Shown here: positions 37,146 to 46,118 of the stretch, piece after piece | Layout: the number at the start of each line of letters is the position of its first letter | Numbering within the stretch: the first letter of the stretch is position 1 | Source of the DNA: Streptomyces sp. B3I8 | Lineage (GTDB): Bacteria; Actinomycetota; Actinomycetes; Streptomycetales; Streptomycetaceae | DNA: 64,000 nucleotides | Assembly (NCBI RefSeq): GCF_030816915.1 | Contig: NZ_JAUSYN010000002.1 | Coordinates: 5,593,501-5,657,500 of the forward strand | Direction of reading: 5' to 3' | The notes under the pieces: generated by a model | What the model was told of the DNA's origin: nothing | Database searches by the model: none | Seen by the model: the letters and a program-made list of their open reading frames with translations, nothing else | Position numbers and translations under genes: made by a program

Positions 37146-38495
37146 GTGGACGACCTCGCTCTCCACGCCGCCGCCCTCGCCGCCCGTCACCCCGGCGCCG
37201 CCCGCCTCCGTCACGTCGGGACCTCCCGCGCCGGCACTCCCCTCCGGCTGCTCTCCGTCGGCCACGGCTCCCGCCACGCCCTGGTCGTGGCCGGCCCGCA
37301 CGCCAACGAACCCGTCGGCGGCGCCACGGCCCTCCGCCTCGCCGAGCGGCTCCTCGCCGGCTCCCCGCCGGCCGGCGACGACGCCGACGTCACCTGGAAC
37401 TTCCTGCTCTGCCTCGACCCCGACGGCGCCCGCCGCAACGAGGGCTGGCTGCGCGGCCCCTACACCCTCGGCCACTACTTCCGGCACTTCTTCCGCCCCG
37501 GCTTCACCGAACAGCCCGAGTGGCTCCCGGACGGCGCCGACCGCGCCGCGCTCCCCGAGACCCGCGCCCTCCTCGCCCTCCAGGACGAGCTGCGCCCCTT
37601 CTTCCACTGCTCGCTGCACGGTGTCGACGTCGGCGGCGGCTTCGTCGAGCTCACCCGCGACCTGCCCGGCCTCGACCGGCGCGTCGCGCACACCGCCGCC
37701 CGCCTGGGCATCCCGCGCGAACTGGGCCCGTACGACACCCTGTACTGGCCCAGTCTCGGCCCCGCCGTCTACCGCATCCCGCCCCCGCGCCGCGGCGACC
37801 TCGCCGCCGCCATCACCGAGGCCGCCGTCGAGTCGACCTGGTACCACCCGCACCGCTACGGCACCGTCACCGCCGTCGTCGAGGCACCCATGTGGGGCGT
37901 GCCCGCGGTGGCGGACGCCACTCCGGCCGCCGATCCGGAAACGTTTCTGCGCACCGTGGCCCGCGCCCTGCGCCATGACACCGGGCTCCTCGACGGCCTC
38001 CTCGCCCGGCTCCGCCCCCTGCTGGCCGGCGTGCCCGACGCCGACCGGCTGCTCGCCCCGGTGGACGACTATTTACTGGTCAGCCCCGGCCTGGCCGACT
38101 CCTGGGACCCCGACGTGCACGACCCCGCGGCCCGTCCGCTCCCGGTGTGCGACACCGCCCACCTGACCGCGCTCGGCATCTCGGGGCGCCGGGTCGCCCT
38201 GCGTACCGCCGGGCTGCTGCACCGGCTCGCGACCGCCGCCGGGCCCGACGCGGCCGGTCTGCTGCCCCGCCTGGACGCGCTGATCGACGGCTGGTGCGCG
38301 GACTACCGCGACCACTACGGGGCGCGCTGGATCCCCGTCGCCCGCCAGGTGGAGTACCAGTCGCGCGTGGTTCTCGCCGCCTCCCGGCTGGCCGCCCGGC
38401 GGCAGACGCGGGCGCCGCGCGCCGCGGAGGCGCGGCCCCGATCGGGTGAGCCGGAGTGGGGGGCGGGAACCGCCGTGCCGATGCACAGGGAATGA
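37146..38495 (+). CDS. M14-family zinc carboxypeptidase-like protein
   Basis: A 449-residue protein (from GTG 37146) of the M14 metallocarboxypeptidase fold. Zinc ligands are recognisable in VVAGPHANEPVGGATALRLA (HxxE) and in FFHCSLHGVDVGGGFVELT (third His); the catalytic Glu may lie in TAVVEAPMWGVP. No signal peptide is seen, so it is probably cytoplasmic. The best ribosome site, GGAGGTG at 37108-37114, fits a CTG at 37119 that would add nine residues (LPTLLRYPT), which look like part of the family N-terminus; the GTG has no good site. Its stop overlaps the SSI gene start (ATGA). Confidence 0.85.
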   Translation: MDDLALHAAALAARHPGAARLRHVGTSRAGTPLRLLSVGHGSRHALVVAGPHANEPVGGATALRLAERLLAGSPPAGDDADVTWNFLLCLDPDGARRNEGWLRGPYTLGHYFRHFFRPGFTEQPEWLPDGADRAALPETRALLALQDELRPFFHCSLHGVDVGGGFVELTRDLPGLDRRVAHTAARLGIPRELGPYDTLYWPSLGPAVYRIPPPRRGDLAAAITEAAVESTWYHPHRYGTVTAVVEAPMWGVPAVADATPAADPETFLRTVARALRHDTGLLDGLLARLRPLLAGVPDADRLLAPVDDYLLVSPGLADSWDPDVHDPAARPLPVCDTAHLTALGISGRRVALRTAGLLHRLATAAGPDAAGLLPRLDALIDGWCADYRDHYGARWIPVARQVEYQSRVVLAASRLAARRQTRAPRAAEARPRSGEPEWGAGTAVPMHRE

Positions 38496-38980
38496 CGCAT
38501 CCGACCACCGCGCTCCGCGCGGCCCTCCTCGCCGCCGTGACCCTGCTGACGGCGACCCCGGCCCACGCCGTACCGGCCCCCGCGACCCCGGCCCACGCCG
38601 TCCCCGGGCGGCACGCACCGGGCGACCACCTGTACCTGACGCTGACCCCCGGCGACGCCCACGCGCACGCCACCGGCACCGCCGACCGCACCCTGCTGCT
38701 GTGCGACCCGCCCCGGGGCCACGTGCGCGCCGACCGTGCCTGTGCCGAGCTCGACGGGGCGGGGGGCGACATCGACCGCATCCCGAGCCGGGACACGTTC
38801 TGCCCGATGGTCTATGCCCCGGTCACCGCCAGGGCCGACGGCCGGTGGGGCGGCCGCCGGGTGACGTACGAACGCACGTTCCCCAACCGTTGTGTGCTCG
38901 GCGCCCGGACGGGTGCCGTGTTCGCGTTCACCGACGACCGCCCAGGGCCGGACGGCCGCCCGCTCCCGGACCGGCGCTGA
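38492..38980 (+). CDS. Subtilisin-inhibitor-like (SSI) secreted protease inhibitor
   Basis: A 162-residue secreted protein: signal peptide ALRAALLAAVTLLTATPAHA, then a short Pro/Ala linker with a second PAHAVPG. The inhibitor domain has the SSI Cys pattern: LLLCDPPRGHVRADRACAEL (first pair) and DTFCPMVYAPVTAR through TFPNRCVLGARTGAVFAF (second pair). The reactive-site loop CPMVYAPV gives P1 Met, as in S. albogriseolus SSI, so it should inhibit subtilisin-like serine proteases. The ATG at 38492 overlaps the stop of the M14 peptidase gene; translation is probably coupled. Convergent with treY, 18 bp apart. Confidence 0.93.
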   Translation: MTHPTTALRAALLAAVTLLTATPAHAVPAPATPAHAVPGRHAPGDHLYLTLTPGDAHAHATGTADRTLLLCDPPRGHVRADRACAELDGAGGDIDRIPSRDTFCPMVYAPVTARADGRWGGRRVTYERTFPNRCVLGARTGAVFAFTDDRPGPDGRPLPDRR

Positions 38981-38998
38981 CCCGGCGGGCGCGCACCG

Positions 38999-41350
38999 TC
39001 ACTCGTCCCCGGCGCGTTCGAGCAGCGCCACCGGCAGCGGCGAGAACAGCTCCGCCACCCGCACCCGGCCCTCGAACCGCCGCTCCGGGGCGAACAGGTC
39101 GCTCCAGCGGCCCGGCGGCAGCGGGAGCACCGTCTCCCGCCAGCCGCCCGCCTCCGCGAGCCGCAGCGACAGCCGGGTGACCGCGGTGAGGACCCGCCCG
39201 GAGCGCGTGAACGCCAGGCAGTGCGCCGCGCCCGGCCCCTCCGCCCACAGCGGGGCGTACGTCGCCGCCGCGCCGAACAGCTCCGGGCGCCGGGCGCGCA
39301 GCCGCAGCGCGGCCGCGGTGACCGCCTCCTTCGCCGAGGCGCCCTCCTGCGGCGCGAACGGCGCCCGGTTGTCGGGGTCGACCAGCGCCCGGTACTCGCC
39401 CTCGGTGCCCTGGTAGACATCCGGCACGCCCGGCATCGTCAGATGCGTCAGGGTGGCCCCCAGGACGTTGGCCCGGATGTGCGGGGTGAGCGCGGCGCGG
39501 AAGTCCGTCACGTGGCGTCCGCCGGGCCCGCACGGGCCCCCGTCCACGAACGCCGCGACCTGCTCCTCGTATCCGGCGTCCTGCTCGGTCCAGGACGTGT
39601 GGAGCTTCGCCTCCCGCGCGTGCTTGAGCAGCGCCTCCCGCAGCCGGTCCGCGTCCGGGAGGCCGAGCCCCAGCAGGGTCTGCCAGGCCGCCCAGGCCAG
39701 GGCGCCGTCGGGCGCCTCGGGGCCGGTGCGGGCCGCCTCGGCGAGCACCCCGGCCCAGCGCTCGGGGCACTCGGTGAGCACGGCGACCGCCGCCCGCACG
39801 TCCGAGCTGCGCTTGGTGTCGTGGGTGGACAGCACGGTCCCGGTCAGCGGCCAGTCGCTCTGCAGGCGCGTGCAGTACGCGTGGAAGTCGCCGGGAGAGA
39901 GCCCGGGCGCGCCCGGGTCGCCGCCCACCTCGTTCGCCGACAGCAGCGGCACGTAGCGGTAGAACGCGGTGTCCTCCAGCGACTTGGCGCGCAGCGCGGA
40001 GGCGGTCTGCGCGAACCGGGTGCGGAACTCCTCGTGCCCCGCCCCGTCCCCGGCCCGCCCCAGCGCCAGGTCCCGTACGACGCTCACCGCGTGTGCCTCC
40101 TCCGGCACCCGGAAGGCCGCGCGGGCCTCGGCGGCGGCCTCCTCGGTGACGACCGCCTCGGCGTCGGTGGAGTCGTAGGGCCGGTAGACCTCCATGCGGA
40201 CCAGCAGCTCCCGCAGCGCGGTGCGCAGCGCCCAGGGGGCGTGATCGCGCAGGGCGGGGTCGGGTGAGCCGGCGCAGACCCGTACGGCGGCCCGGGTGAG
40301 CCGGTCCACCTCGGTGGCCAGTTCGTGGTCGAGGGTCTCGTACGCCGCCCGGCGCGCGGTGGCCGTCCAGTCGCCCCCGGCGTCCGGCTCGGGGGCCGCG
40401 AAGTCGCGGTAGCGCGCCAGCAGTTCGCGGGCGCCGTCGGGGTCGGTGAGGACGCCGTCGACGCGGCGCAGGGCGTCGTAGCCGGTGGTGCCGGCCACCG
40501 GCCAGGCCGGGGAGAGCACCTCACGGTCGGCGAGGATCTTCTCCACGACGGTCCACCGGCCGCCGGTCGCCTCGTCGAGGCGGCGCAGATATCCGTCGGG
40601 GTCGGCGAGGCCGTCCGGGTGGTCCACGCGCAGCCCGTGGATCACGTCCTCGTCGAGCAGTCGCAGCACGGTGGCGTGCGTGGCGTCGAACACGTCGGGG
40701 TCCTCCACGCGGACGCCGATGAGGTCGGAGATGCTGAAGAACCTGCGGTAGTTCAGCTCGGTGCGGGCCAGCCGCCACCAGGCGGGGCGGTACCACTGGG
40801 CGTCGATCAGCCGCGGCAGCGGCAGCTTCGCGGTGCCCTCGCGGAGCGGGAAGACGTGGTCGTGGTAGCGCAGGACGTCGCCGTCGACGGTGAGGTGGTC
40901 GATCTCGGCGCCGAGCGGATGGCCGAGGACGGGCAGCAGCAGTCGGCCGCCCTGCGCCTCCCAGTCGATGTCGAACCAGCGCGCGTACGGGGACTTCGGG
41001 CCCTCGCGCAGGACCTCCCACAGGGCGTGGTTGTGGCGGGGGGACATCGCCATGTGGTTGGGGACGATGTCCACGATCAGGCCGAGGCCGTGCTCGCGTG
41101 CCGTCGCCGACAGCGAGCGCAGGGCCGCCTCGCCGCCGAGTTCCTCCCGGACGCGGGAGTGGTCGACGACGTCGTAGCCGTGGAGGGAGCCGGGCACGGC
41201 CTCCAGGACGGGGGAGAGGTGGAGGTGGGAGACGCCGAGCGGGGCGAGGTAGGGGACGGCTGCCTCGGCGGCGGCGAACGGGAACCCGGGCTGCAGTTGC
41301 AGGCGGTAGGTGGCCGTGGGCGGCGGCGACGGGGGGCGCTCAGGTGTCAT
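38999..41350 (-). CDS. treY: Malto-oligosyltrehalose synthase
   Basis: A 783-residue GH13 enzyme that isomerises the reducing-end alpha-1,4 bond of malto-oligosaccharides to the alpha,alpha-1,1 bond of trehalose. Features: ATYRLQLQPGFPFAAAEAAV at the start, LHLSPVLEAVPGSLHGYDVV, LIVDIVPNHMAMSPRHNHAL, GLRVDHPDGLADPDGYLRRL (nucleophile Asp region), WTVVEKILADREVLSPAWPV (Glu) and VLSTHDTKRSSDVRAA, then MPGVPDVYQGTE. ATG 41350 was chosen because the family begins there; upstream frame to 41545 is not protein-like. With treZ it makes trehalose from glycogen-derived chains, and GlgX next to it trims branches. Confidence 0.96.
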   Translation of the reverse strand: MTPERPPSPPPTATYRLQLQPGFPFAAAEAAVPYLAPLGVSHLHLSPVLEAVPGSLHGYDVVDHSRVREELGGEAALRSLSATAREHGLGLIVDIVPNHMAMSPRHNHALWEVLREGPKSPYARWFDIDWEAQGGRLLLPVLGHPLGAEIDHLTVDGDVLRYHDHVFPLREGTAKLPLPRLIDAQWYRPAWWRLARTELNYRRFFSISDLIGVRVEDPDVFDATHATVLRLLDEDVIHGLRVDHPDGLADPDGYLRRLDEATGGRWTVVEKILADREVLSPAWPVAGTTGYDALRRVDGVLTDPDGARELLARYRDFAAPEPDAGGDWTATARRAAYETLDHELATEVDRLTRAAVRVCAGSPDPALRDHAPWALRTALRELLVRMEVYRPYDSTDAEAVVTEEAAAEARAAFRVPEEAHAVSVVRDLALGRAGDGAGHEEFRTRFAQTASALRAKSLEDTAFYRYVPLLSANEVGGDPGAPGLSPGDFHAYCTRLQSDWPLTGTVLSTHDTKRSSDVRAAVAVLTECPERWAGVLAEAARTGPEAPDGALAWAAWQTLLGLGLPDADRLREALLKHAREAKLHTSWTEQDAGYEEQVAAFVDGGPCGPGGRHVTDFRAALTPHIRANVLGATLTHLTMPGVPDVYQGTEGEYRALVDPDNRAPFAPQEGASAKEAVTAAALRLRARRPELFGAAATYAPLWAEGPGAAHCLAFTRSGRVLTAVTRLSLRLAEAGGWRETVLPLPPGRWSDLFAPERRFEGRVRVAELFSPLPVALLERAGDE

Positions 41351-41459
41351 GGGGACGTACGTACCCGCGATGCGGGGTTTTGTGTCTGCGGCGAGTGGGT
41401 GGGGGCCGTTCCGGGGCCGGTTCCCGGGTCGTGCGGCGAGTGCGGGTGGGTGGGGGCTG

Positions 41460-41530
41460 CTCGCGCGGTTCCCCGCGTCCCTTGAGAGCGGGGAACCGCG
41501 CGAGGGGCCACGACGCACCGCACCCACCGG
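41460..41530. repeat. Full copy of dispersed palindromic element
   Basis: Perfect 17-bp arms CTCGCGCGGTTCCCCGC (41460-41476) and GCGGGGAACCGCGCGAG (41488-41504), loop GTCCCTTGAGA, followed by GGGCCACGACGCACCGCACC, the family tail. It lies downstream of glgX and upstream of treY (both minus strand). A further inverted copy of the GGCTCCGCCGCGTGGGCG module is at about 41550-41572. Confidence 0.85.
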
Positions 41531-41579
41531 ACAGCCGGACCCCACGGGAAGCGCACGCCCACGCGGCGGAGCCGCGTCC

Positions 41580-43694
41580 TTACGGTGCGCGGTGCAGCAC
41601 CGTCATGCTGCGGTCGGTCAGGGTGAGGTGGTCGCCCTTCTTGAGTTTCCGGTCCTTGTCCGTGGGGGTTCCTTCGGGGTGGGCCGTGTCGACGACCACC
41701 TGCCATTCGCCGCCCTGGCCCACCGGGACCTCGAACTCCAGGGGCTCGTGGAACGCGTTGAACATCAGCAGGAACGAGTCGTCCTGGATGCGTTCGCCGC
41801 GCGGGCCGGGTTCGGAGATCGCGTCGCCGTTGAGGAACACGGTCAGGGCGCTGGCCTGCGCGGAGTCCCAGTCCTGCTGGGTCATCTCGTTGCCCTCGGG
41901 GGTGAACCAGGCGATGTCCGACAGCTCGTCGTGGGTTCCCTCCACGGGGCGGCCGTGGAAGAAGCGGCGGCGGCGCAGAACGGGGTGGTCGCGGCGCAGC
42001 CAGACCATCGCCCGGGTGAAGGCCAGCAGGTCGCTGTTCCCCCCGGGTTCGGGCCAGTCGACCCAGGACAGCTCGTTGTCCTGGCAGTACGCGTTGTTGT
42101 TGCCCCGCTGGGTGCGGGCCAGCTCGTCGCCGTGGCTGAGCATGGGCACGCCCTGGGAGAGCATCAGCGTGGCGATGAAGTTCCGCATCTGCCGGCCGCG
42201 CAGGGCCAGGATGTCCGGGTCGTCGGTGTCGCCCTCGGCGCCGCAGTTCCAGGACCGGTTGTGGCTCTCGCCGTCCCGGTTGTCCTCGCCGTTGGCGTCG
42301 TTGTGCTTGTCGTTGTACGCGACCAGGTCGTGGAGCGTGAAGCCGTCGTGGCAGGTGACGAAGTTGATCGAGGCGAGCGGGCGGCGGCCGTCGTCCTGGT
42401 AGAGGTCGGAGGAGCCGGTGAGCCGGGAGGCGAACTCCGCGAGCGCCCGCGGCTCGCCCCGCCACAGGTCTCGCACGGTGTCCCGGTACTTGCCGTTCCA
42501 CTCCGTCCACAGCGGCGGGAAGTTGCCCACCTGGTAGCCGCCCTCGCCGACGTCCCAGGGCTCGGCGATCAGCTTCACCTGGGAGACGACCGGGTCCTGC
42601 TGGACCAGGTCGAAGAAGGACGACAGCCGGTCCACCTCGTGGAACTGCCGGGCCAGGGTCGCCGCGAGGTCGAAGCGGAAGCCGTCGACATGCATGTCGG
42701 TGACCCAGTAGCGCAGCGAGTCCATGATCAGTTGCAGGACGTGCGGGGACCGCATGAGCAGGGAGTTCCCGGTCCCGGTGGTGTCCATGTAGTACTGCGG
42801 GTCGTCGGTGAGCCGGTAGTACGAGGGGTTGTCGATGCCTTTGAAGGAGAGCGTCGGACCCAGGTGGTTGCCCTCGGCGGTGTGGTTGTAGACGACGTCG
42901 AGGATGACCTCGATGCCGGCCTCGTGCAGCGCCCGGACGGCGGACTTGAACTCCAGCACCTGCTGGCCGCGGTCGCCCCAGGAGGCGTAGGCGTTGTGCG
43001 GGGCGAAGAAGCCGATGGTGTTGTAGCCCCAGTAGTTGTTGAGGCCCATGTCGACCAGACGGTGGTCGTTGACGAACTGGTGTACGGGCATCACCTCGAG
43101 CGCGGTGACGCCCAGTTCCGTCAGGTGTTCGATGATCGCGGGGTGGGCCAGCGCCGCGTAGGTGCCGCGCAGCTCCTCCGGCAGCTCCGGGTGGCGCATC
43201 GTCAGGCCCTTGACGTGGGCCTCGTAGATCACCGTGTCGTGGTAGCCGTGCCGGGGCGGGCGGTCGTCCCCCCAGTCGAAGTAGGGATTGACCACGACCG
43301 AGGCCATCGTGTGCGGGGCCGAATCGAGGTCGTTGCGCCGGCCGGGCTCGTCGAAGTGGTAGCCGTACACCTCCTCGCCCCAGTCGACCGCCCCGCTGAT
43401 CGCGCGCGCGTACGGGTCGAGCAGCAGCTTCGCCGAATTGCAGCGCAGCCCGCGCTCGGGGGCGTAGGGGCCGTGCACGCGGTAGCCGTACCGCTGCCCC
43501 GGCATGATGCCCGGCAGATAGGCGTGCCGGACGAACGCGTCGGTCTCGCGCATCTCCACCGCGGTCTCGGAACCGTCGTCGTGCAGCAGACACAGCTCGA
43601 TGCGGTGGGCGGCCTCCGAGAAGACCGCGAAGTTGGTGCCGGCGCCGTCGTACGTGGCGCCGAGGGGATACGCCTCTCCAGGCCAGACCTGCAT
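41580..43694 (-). CDS. glgX: Glycogen debranching enzyme GlgX
   Basis: A 704-residue GH13 isoamylase-type enzyme that cleaves alpha-1,6 branches of glycogen or limit dextrin. N-terminal CBM48 domain (WPGEAYPLGATYDGAGTNFA), then VIYEAHVKGLTMRHPELPEE, NYWGYNTIGFFAPHNAYASW, DVVYNHTAEGNHLGPTLSFK, DGFRFDLAATLAR (nucleophile), KLIAEPWDVGEGGYQVGNFP (acid/base Glu) and VTCHDGFTLHDLVAYNDKHN. ATG 43694 was chosen, with GGAAGAG about 10 bp upstream; a GTG two codons earlier is also possible. It sits upstream of treY in the same direction, 229 bp apart, and should feed linear chains to TreY. Confidence 0.95.
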   Translation of the reverse strand: MQVWPGEAYPLGATYDGAGTNFAVFSEAAHRIELCLLHDDGSETAVEMRETDAFVRHAYLPGIMPGQRYGYRVHGPYAPERGLRCNSAKLLLDPYARAISGAVDWGEEVYGYHFDEPGRRNDLDSAPHTMASVVVNPYFDWGDDRPPRHGYHDTVIYEAHVKGLTMRHPELPEELRGTYAALAHPAIIEHLTELGVTALEVMPVHQFVNDHRLVDMGLNNYWGYNTIGFFAPHNAYASWGDRGQQVLEFKSAVRALHEAGIEVILDVVYNHTAEGNHLGPTLSFKGIDNPSYYRLTDDPQYYMDTTGTGNSLLMRSPHVLQLIMDSLRYWVTDMHVDGFRFDLAATLARQFHEVDRLSSFFDLVQQDPVVSQVKLIAEPWDVGEGGYQVGNFPPLWTEWNGKYRDTVRDLWRGEPRALAEFASRLTGSSDLYQDDGRRPLASINFVTCHDGFTLHDLVAYNDKHNDANGEDNRDGESHNRSWNCGAEGDTDDPDILALRGRQMRNFIATLMLSQGVPMLSHGDELARTQRGNNNAYCQDNELSWVDWPEPGGNSDLLAFTRAMVWLRRDHPVLRRRRFFHGRPVEGTHDELSDIAWFTPEGNEMTQQDWDSAQASALTVFLNGDAISEPGPRGERIQDDSFLLMFNAFHEPLEFEVPVGQGGEWQVVVDTAHPEGTPTDKDRKLKKGDHLTLTDRSMTVLHRAP

Positions 43695-43885
43695 GGACAC
43701 ATCTCTTCCAGTAGTTCCGAACCCCGAGGGGCGACGACAGGTCGAGTTTCCCCGAAAAGGGGGGAACCACCCATGACTTACGTCCCTCTTACCCGGCGAC
43801 CAGTGCGTACGCCGCCTATGGAGTACGCCGAACCAGTGGGGAATCAACACTGTCTTCCCGGATGCCCGGGGGAGCAGGGGGAAAC

Positions 43886-44707
43886 GTGCGCAGAAAAGTG
43901 CACCGCCATCTGGGGAAGGTGGTGGCGGGCGCGGCGATCGCTGTGGCGGGGACGGCGGCGATGCTCGCCGTCACACTGCCCGGATCGGCGGGAGCGTCCG
44001 GCAATGGGAACGGGAACGGGTCCGGCACCGCGAGCGGCTCGGCGGCCCGGGCGGGCGCGGCCGGTGACGCCGCCGCCGTACCGCCCGGCGTCGTCGAGGA
44101 GCCGCCCGCCGTGGGGAAGAAGGGCGTCGGCAGCGACCCGCTCACCGACGACGAGACCGCCAGGGTGGTGAAGATCGCCGCCGGCCCGCAGGCCCTTGCC
44201 CGTACCGAGAACGTCGAGGGCGACAAGGGCCCGGAGCGGCTGAGCGTGGCACTCGCCGAGCCCGACGAGGACGAACTCGACGTCACCTCGGCGCCCCGCC
44301 GCGCGGACGTCACGTACTACGACTACAAGAACGACACCCTCGTCACCAAGACCGTCAACCTCGACACCGGCAAGGTCGAGGACACCGGCACCCAGCACGG
44401 CGTCCAGCCGCCGCTCAGCCACGACGAGACGGTGGAGGCGGCCCGGCTGCTGATCGCCGACCCGCTCGGCGCCGGGCTCAGGGCCGACTACAAGGACGCC
44501 ACCGGCAAGAAGCTGGCCTCGCCGGACCAGCTCCGGCTGGACAGCATGGTCTACCGCGCCTCGTCCGGCGCCCAGCCGGCCGCGCTCGACAAGTGCGGCG
44601 AGCACCGCTGTGTGCGGCTCTTCCCGAAGGTGAAGAACGGCCCGTGGATCGACAGCCGCGACCTGATCATCGACCTCAGCGCCCGCAAGGTCGCCAAGCT
44701 GCACTGA
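43886..44707 (+). CDS. Secreted protein like the N-terminal domains of copper amine oxidase
   Basis: A 273-residue exported protein from GTG 43886 (AGGGGGAAAC upstream). Basic N-terminus and one hydrophobic segment (VVAGAAIAVAGTAAMLAVTL), then a Gly/Ser/Asn/Ala linker. Residues from about 75 resemble the N2/N3 domains of copper amine oxidases: SDPLTDDETARVVKIAAGPQ, PERLSVALAEPDEDELDV, RRADVTYYDYKNDTLVTKTV and VNLDTGKVEDTGTQHGVQPP followed by LSHDETVEAARLLIADPLG. One Cys pair near the C-terminus (KCGEHRCVRLF). The catalytic part is encoded by the next gene, 76 bp downstream. The domain match is from memory of the family and is an inference. Confidence 0.75.
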   Translation: MRRKVHRHLGKVVAGAAIAVAGTAAMLAVTLPGSAGASGNGNGNGSGTASGSAARAGAAGDAAAVPPGVVEEPPAVGKKGVGSDPLTDDETARVVKIAAGPQALARTENVEGDKGPERLSVALAEPDEDELDVTSAPRRADVTYYDYKNDTLVTKTVNLDTGKVEDTGTQHGVQPPLSHDETVEAARLLIADPLGAGLRADYKDATGKKLASPDQLRLDSMVYRASSGAQPAALDKCGEHRCVRLFPKVKNGPWIDSRDLIIDLSARKVAKLH

Positions 44708-44783
44708 CCGGGGCCGGCCCGATCAGGCCCGCCCCTCCCGCGTTCTTCGTTCTTCCCTGCTCTCGGCAAGGAGTCTCTTCGTC

Positions 44784-46118
44784 ATGCGTGTGAACAGAAT
44801 CAGCGGTGCCCGCAGGCGGGCCGCCGTCGGCCTGTCGGTGGCCGCCCTCGCCGCCGGCTGGACGTCGGCCGCCGGACCCGCCTCCGCGGAGCCCGCCGCA
44901 CAGCCCAAGGCTGCCCCCGCTGCGGCCGAGCCCGACTGCAGCGCCGCCTACCGGATCGAACAGAAGCTCTCCACCGGGACCACCTGGCGGATGTGCTGGA
45001 GCTACGAGGCCGAGGCAGGACTCGTCCTGTCCGACGTCTCCTACCAGCCCCCCGGCGAGAGCGCCCCCATCAAGGTGCTCTCCACCGCCAAGCTCGCCCA
45101 GATCCACGTCCCCTACGACAACGGCTCCGCCGAGTACAGCGACCTCACCGGCGCCGGCTTCGGCCAGGGGCTGATGGAGATGGCGCCCGGGGAGTGCCCC
45201 GGCGGCACCATCAAGAGCGTCAAGGTGCCCGAGGCCTGGGACCCCGAGCACGAGAACGTCAAGGGCCTGTGCACCACCACCCGCGCCCGCGGCCACGCCT
45301 ACCGCATGGAGGCCGACACCGGGAACAAGGTGTTCCAGGAACAGGGCAAGGACCTGCTCGTCTACACCGTCAACCAGACCGGCTGGTACGAGTACATCAC
45401 TGAGTGGCGGTTCCAGGACGACGGCACCATCCACATGAACGTCGGCGCCACCGGCACCCTCGCGCCCGGCGACTACAACGCCACCGACGGCCGCGGCTGG
45501 CCGCTCGGCAAGGGCGCCCGCGCCTACGCCACCAGCCACAGCCACAACGTCTTCTGGCGGCTCAACTTCGCCCTCGACGGCTCCTCCAAGGCCAAGGTCG
45601 AGCAGTACGACTCCAAGGTCACCGCGGCCGCCAACGGCAACGAGGGCCCCACCAACAAGACCACCCGCACCAAGGTCACCAAGGAACTCGCGGGCGACGC
45701 CGCCAACATGCGCTGGTGGCGCGTGGTCAGCGAGAGCGGCAAGAACAAGGACCAGCACGCGCGCAGCTACGAGATCGTCCCCGGACCCAGCGCCAAGTAC
45801 CCGGGCCGCAGCTACACCAAGCACGACATCTACTTCACCCAGTACAAGAAGTGCGAGCAGTTCGCCAGCGACAACCTGCGCAACTGTGGGTCGGGCGCGG
45901 GGAAGTCGGTCGACAAGTGGGCCAACGGCGAGACCCTCAAGCACCCCGTCGTCTGGGTCAACGTCGGCTTCCACCACATCGCCCGCGACGAGGACCAGCA
46001 GCCCATGCCCGTGCACTGGCAGGGCTTCTCGCTCGCACCGCGCGACGTGACGGCCATGAATCCGCTCACACCCGCCGAACTCGCGGACCAGAACGGCGAT
46101 TACGACTCGGGTAGTTGA
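44784..46118 (+). CDS. Copper amine oxidase-like catalytic-domain protein (secreted)
   Basis: A 444-residue exported protein; the signal contains RRR then AAVGLSVAALAAGWTSAAGP and ends ASAEPA. It matches only the C-terminal catalytic domain of copper amine oxidases. Copper ligands: SHSHNVFWRLNFALDG (H252-x-H254) and VWVNVGFHHIARDED (His 397 or 398), followed by QQPMPVHWQGFSL and MNP. The topaquinone Tyr is at about 202 in TGWYEYITEWRFQDDGTIHM, but the usual Asn before it is Trp. The catalytic-base region, normally FDAGEYGLG, reads LTGAGFGQG, so the Asp seems missing. It may be a noncatalytic or altered oxidase. RBS AAGGAG at 44768-44773. Confidence 0.85.
   Translation: MRVNRISGARRRAAVGLSVAALAAGWTSAAGPASAEPAAQPKAAPAAAEPDCSAAYRIEQKLSTGTTWRMCWSYEAEAGLVLSDVSYQPPGESAPIKVLSTAKLAQIHVPYDNGSAEYSDLTGAGFGQGLMEMAPGECPGGTIKSVKVPEAWDPEHENVKGLCTTTRARGHAYRMEADTGNKVFQEQGKDLLVYTVNQTGWYEYITEWRFQDDGTIHMNVGATGTLAPGDYNATDGRGWPLGKGARAYATSHSHNVFWRLNFALDGSSKAKVEQYDSKVTAAANGNEGPTNKTTRTKVTKELAGDAANMRWWRVVSESGKNKDQHARSYEIVPGPSAKYPGRSYTKHDIYFTQYKKCEQFASDNLRNCGSGAGKSVDKWANGETLKHPVVWVNVGFHHIARDEDQQPMPVHWQGFSLAPRDVTAMNPLTPAELADQNGDYDSGS

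Noticed and set aside
41310..44171. Open plus-strand frame of 953 codons opposite glgX
   Set aside because: Shadow of glgX and its flanks; no domain features.
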